From Membranipora membranacea (lineage: Eukaryota > Bryozoa > Gymnolaemata > Cheilostomatida > Membraniporidae), in contig OU612068.1 of assembly GCA_914767715.1 (NCBI GenBank), forward strand, positions 17,546,001 to 17,610,000: DNA of 64,000 nucleotides. Direction: 5' to 3'. The translations under genes were made by a program, and so were the position numbers. Every line of letters begins with the position of its first letter. Position 1 is the first letter of the stretch. This document shows, piece by piece, positions 61,512 to 64,000 of the stretch. Below the pieces are notes generated by a model, which searched no databases, had not been told where the DNA came from, and was given only the letters and a program-made list of their open reading frames with translations.

Positions 61512-62394
61512 TTGCTACTCTCAACTTTCAAATATTAAACAGGGATCTAATTCGCACAACATACCTCTACAGGCAAACAACGCATTATTTTATTTAACTA
61601 TAATAACTGGTATCATGCGATGGTCCATTGAGTTTCAGTATTAGGGAGGCGTGGCCTAAATGCTATTCAATATATTAGCCAATGCTTTATTAGGTAAAAT
61701 TATGTACACCTCATATGACCTTTGGTTTTCCCAATTTAATATTTCACATGATCCCAGTAATGGTGTGACATACTTAACTGCGATTCTTTGCATTGGTTGT
61801 CATGGCGATCCTGTCTTCCAAGCCTACCTGTATTATTCATTCATTTGGGTAAGCCGAGGAAAACTCTCTGGTTGAGCCAGAAATGATAAAAATAATAATT
61901 TTGAAGATACCGTTACTTTTAGGAGGTTGTATCCAGAGCATAGAGCTCAACCATCAGTTGTTCAAGTTTTGGCACTGTCAACATTTATACAGCTTAGGCA
62001 GGCGAGCAGGCTAAGATAGAGTATGTTATAACAAGGAGCGACAACTGTTACTCCTTGGTTATAATAGACCACCAAATGAGAGTCTGGTCGATGTCAAGAT
62101 AACATGTCATTTAGGAAGCTGTTAGATATTATTGTGCAACACACATCCCAATCCCAACAGGATTTGCACACTAGGGCACACCATGTCAATGCAAAAAGTA
62201 TAATCCATTGCAATCATTATATCAAATGAATATGTGGCGTATAACGGCTTGATTTATTAGATCTAAGTAGTTGCCCACTTATTTCTTATGAGAAAATAAC
62301 TTCTAGCTTAAATAACTAAACTTGATCAACATAAATAAGACGTCTTATTATGAATAGACACAGAAAATCGCATCTTTCTACACAAAGAGCGTTT
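61512..62394. other. Intergenic region between MAP3K and caspase genes
   Basis: About 880 bp upstream of the MAP3K start and downstream of the caspase stop, both on the minus strand. It should contain the MAP3K promoter or leader and the caspase 3' UTR. No other gene or repeat seen. Confidence 0.5.
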
Positions 62395-64000
62395 CTACTG
62401 GATAATACATGTTGCTGTTTTTGAATTAGGGCCTTCAAGCAGTTTGTGTGTGTTTCTTTCCCTGGCTACAGATGGCGAATTCTTGCCTTTGTCTTCACGC
62501 TTGAAAATCATACCTAAATTTAACTTGAAAGCCATAGTCGTTTCATATCTTGGAGTTTGGTCTTTGGCTACCAAATTCATTTTAGCATGAGTTCTTAGAA
62601 ATATCTCATGTATATCGTCAACCGCCTCACTCCTGATGAGCTCTTTAGCTAGAGTCGGAATGAACACATTACGCTTAGAAAATCCCCCTCCAACAGTCGA
62701 TATCAGAATTGCCATGTCGCTTTTCTTCAGCGGATAAGGAGTGACCTCAGACGAAACGGGAGGAAGAGCAGATCTGGCATCGTGCAAGGAATCATCTGCA
62801 ACAAAGAACAATAATGATCTTCGATGGATATTCAATAAATAAAATAATCTATAGTCCTTTAAGCAGACCAAGCGCCCATTACATTCTACTACTCTACAAT
62901 CTTCCAGTCAGTCAGTCAGTCTATTGTTCAATAGAGAAGAACCAAGGAACTGATTGATTGATTTTAGTGCTATCACTTACTCTGAGGAAGACCCATCTAT
63001 ACGCCACTCCTGACATGAAACAGGATAAAAAGTATAAAGCTTGTTTTACGTAGATTTCTAGAAACCATAAGGCCTGCTTTTATTCGATTCGCTACAATTA
63101 TCCTACCAACTTATAGATCATAATATCAGGAACGACTGCAACAAATCAATGACTAGATTTGAACTCACCCTGTTGCAGTTGGGCACCTTGGCTGCTTGCT
63201 GAACTATAAGATGTCCTGGGATGTAAATAAGGATTGGGTGTCACTGTCTTTGCTTGCTGGCAGCACTGCATAACCAAGACCTGAAATAACAAAGGAAACC
63301 AGATGTCTGATAAATGTCAACAAGTAATAGCACACTACATGGAATTTCTTCCATGCGCTTGTTTGTGATGTAGTAAGACATGACGAGAAATTTCAAGATG
63401 TTGACTGTTCACATGTGATGGAGATGTCTCTGAGTACCTGCACAGGCCCTAAGCTTGGATACTTGGCACCATGGTAAAGGCAGTATCTATAGAAATCATT
63501 TAAAAGTGGCAACCATTTTTCTCCCTTAACTCAATGATAATTGCTTCACTAGTGAACATGCCTTATCACATACATCAACTTTTATTTTATCTTGGACATG
63601 TCATGTCAGGTCGCAATTCACTGTGAACAGAATATGACAGCATAATAGAGAGGTTGTGAAATCTGTCCGGGAATGTGAATTAATACCAGAGACGACACCT
63701 TCTCTGTCCATGGAAAACATAGGAAACAGAATATTGACAGTATAATATCTTCCAATCTCTTGATCAGACCGTCAACAGAATATTCAGCTTTCATTTACAA
63801 GCAATAAAGCCAACCCAAGATTTGAGCATTGTGTGGTACGTGTGAGGGAATTCTGCGCTATCTTCGATACTGATAGAAAGTTACCTTTGGTATTCCATCG
63901 ATAAGTGGAGGACTCATATAGTAAATTATATCATTGATTGGAACTCGATTCCCGTTGTCATCGCACACTGCATCTTGTTCTCCATGACTCATAATGATGA
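62395..64000 (-). CDS. Caspase-like cysteine protease, 3' part (catalytic domain), truncated by window edge
   Basis: Caspases cleave after Asp in cell death and inflammation. Exons in coding order: beyond the edge to 63885, then 63169–63280, then 62395–62795; phases join to about 208 C-terminal residues. The catalytic His is in IIMSHGEQDAVCDDNG, matching the caspase (L/M)SHGE block. The substrate-pocket segment follows as VPINDIIYYMSPPL…GIPKVLVMQCCQQAKT: the usual QACRG pentapeptide is QCCQQ here, keeping Gln and the catalytic Cys but losing the Arg and Gly. The small subunit contains DMAILISTVGGGFSKRN (counterpart of STV…SWR), FIPTLAKELIRSEAVDDIHEIFLRTHAKM and QTPRYETTMAFKLNL, a typical caspase end. 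The loop around FSKRN is shorter than usual. The N terminus, including any CARD or DED, is outside the window. Confidence 0.82.

Noticed and set aside
61213-61644. 143-codon open frame on the plus strand
   Set aside because: It is antisense to the first MAP3K coding exon. Its leucine/phenylalanine-rich appearance is the mirror of the Ser/Lys-rich coding strand.

Overview
This is eukaryotic nuclear DNA from an animal. It is AT-rich, every supported gene is split by GT–AG introns, and LHFPL tetraspan, STRIP, caspase and MAP3K19-type genes together are typical of Metazoa. Moderate introns (mostly 0.2–1.5 kb), about one gene per 6 kb and many short foldback elements suggest an invertebrate genome. 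I cannot name the phylum; a sponge or other early-branching marine animal is a guess.

Left part (1–16 kb): a STRIP1/2 homologue on the minus strand runs off the left edge, with a non-LTR retrotransposon fragment in its first intron. A complete ten-exon NDRG gene (minus) follows, then a spacer with a 257-bp inverted-repeat element and smaller foldbacks.

Middle (16–38 kb): DEF8 (plus) and an LHFPL-like gene (minus) meet tail to tail with 129 bp between stop codons. About 6 kb without a convincing gene follows. Next are a ten-exon SIRT7 (plus), a tRNA-derived SINE, and ARMC7 (minus, convergent with SIRT7). A gene-poor stretch then holds a retrotransposon copy split by a 977-bp TA-flanked inverted-repeat element.

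Right part (38–64 kb): an hnRNP A/B-type two-RRM gene (plus), a bZIP transcription factor gene (plus) with a possible upstream-ORF leader, a MAP3K19-like kinase gene (minus) with a 10.4-kb intron full of repeats, and the 3' half of a caspase gene (minus) cut by the right edge.

The genes do not form a pathway. They are dispersed housekeeping and signalling genes: STRIPAK scaffold, autophagy/endosome factor, sirtuin, RNA binding, stress-type bZIP, kinase and caspase. The most unusual content is the abundance of short perfect or near-perfect palindromes, several flanked by 5–11-bp direct repeats. Also notable are the nested transposon, the caspase with a Q-C-C-Q-Q active-site segment, and the bZIP leader. 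Exon borders were read by eye from reading frame, phase continuity and splice consensus; no transcript evidence was available.
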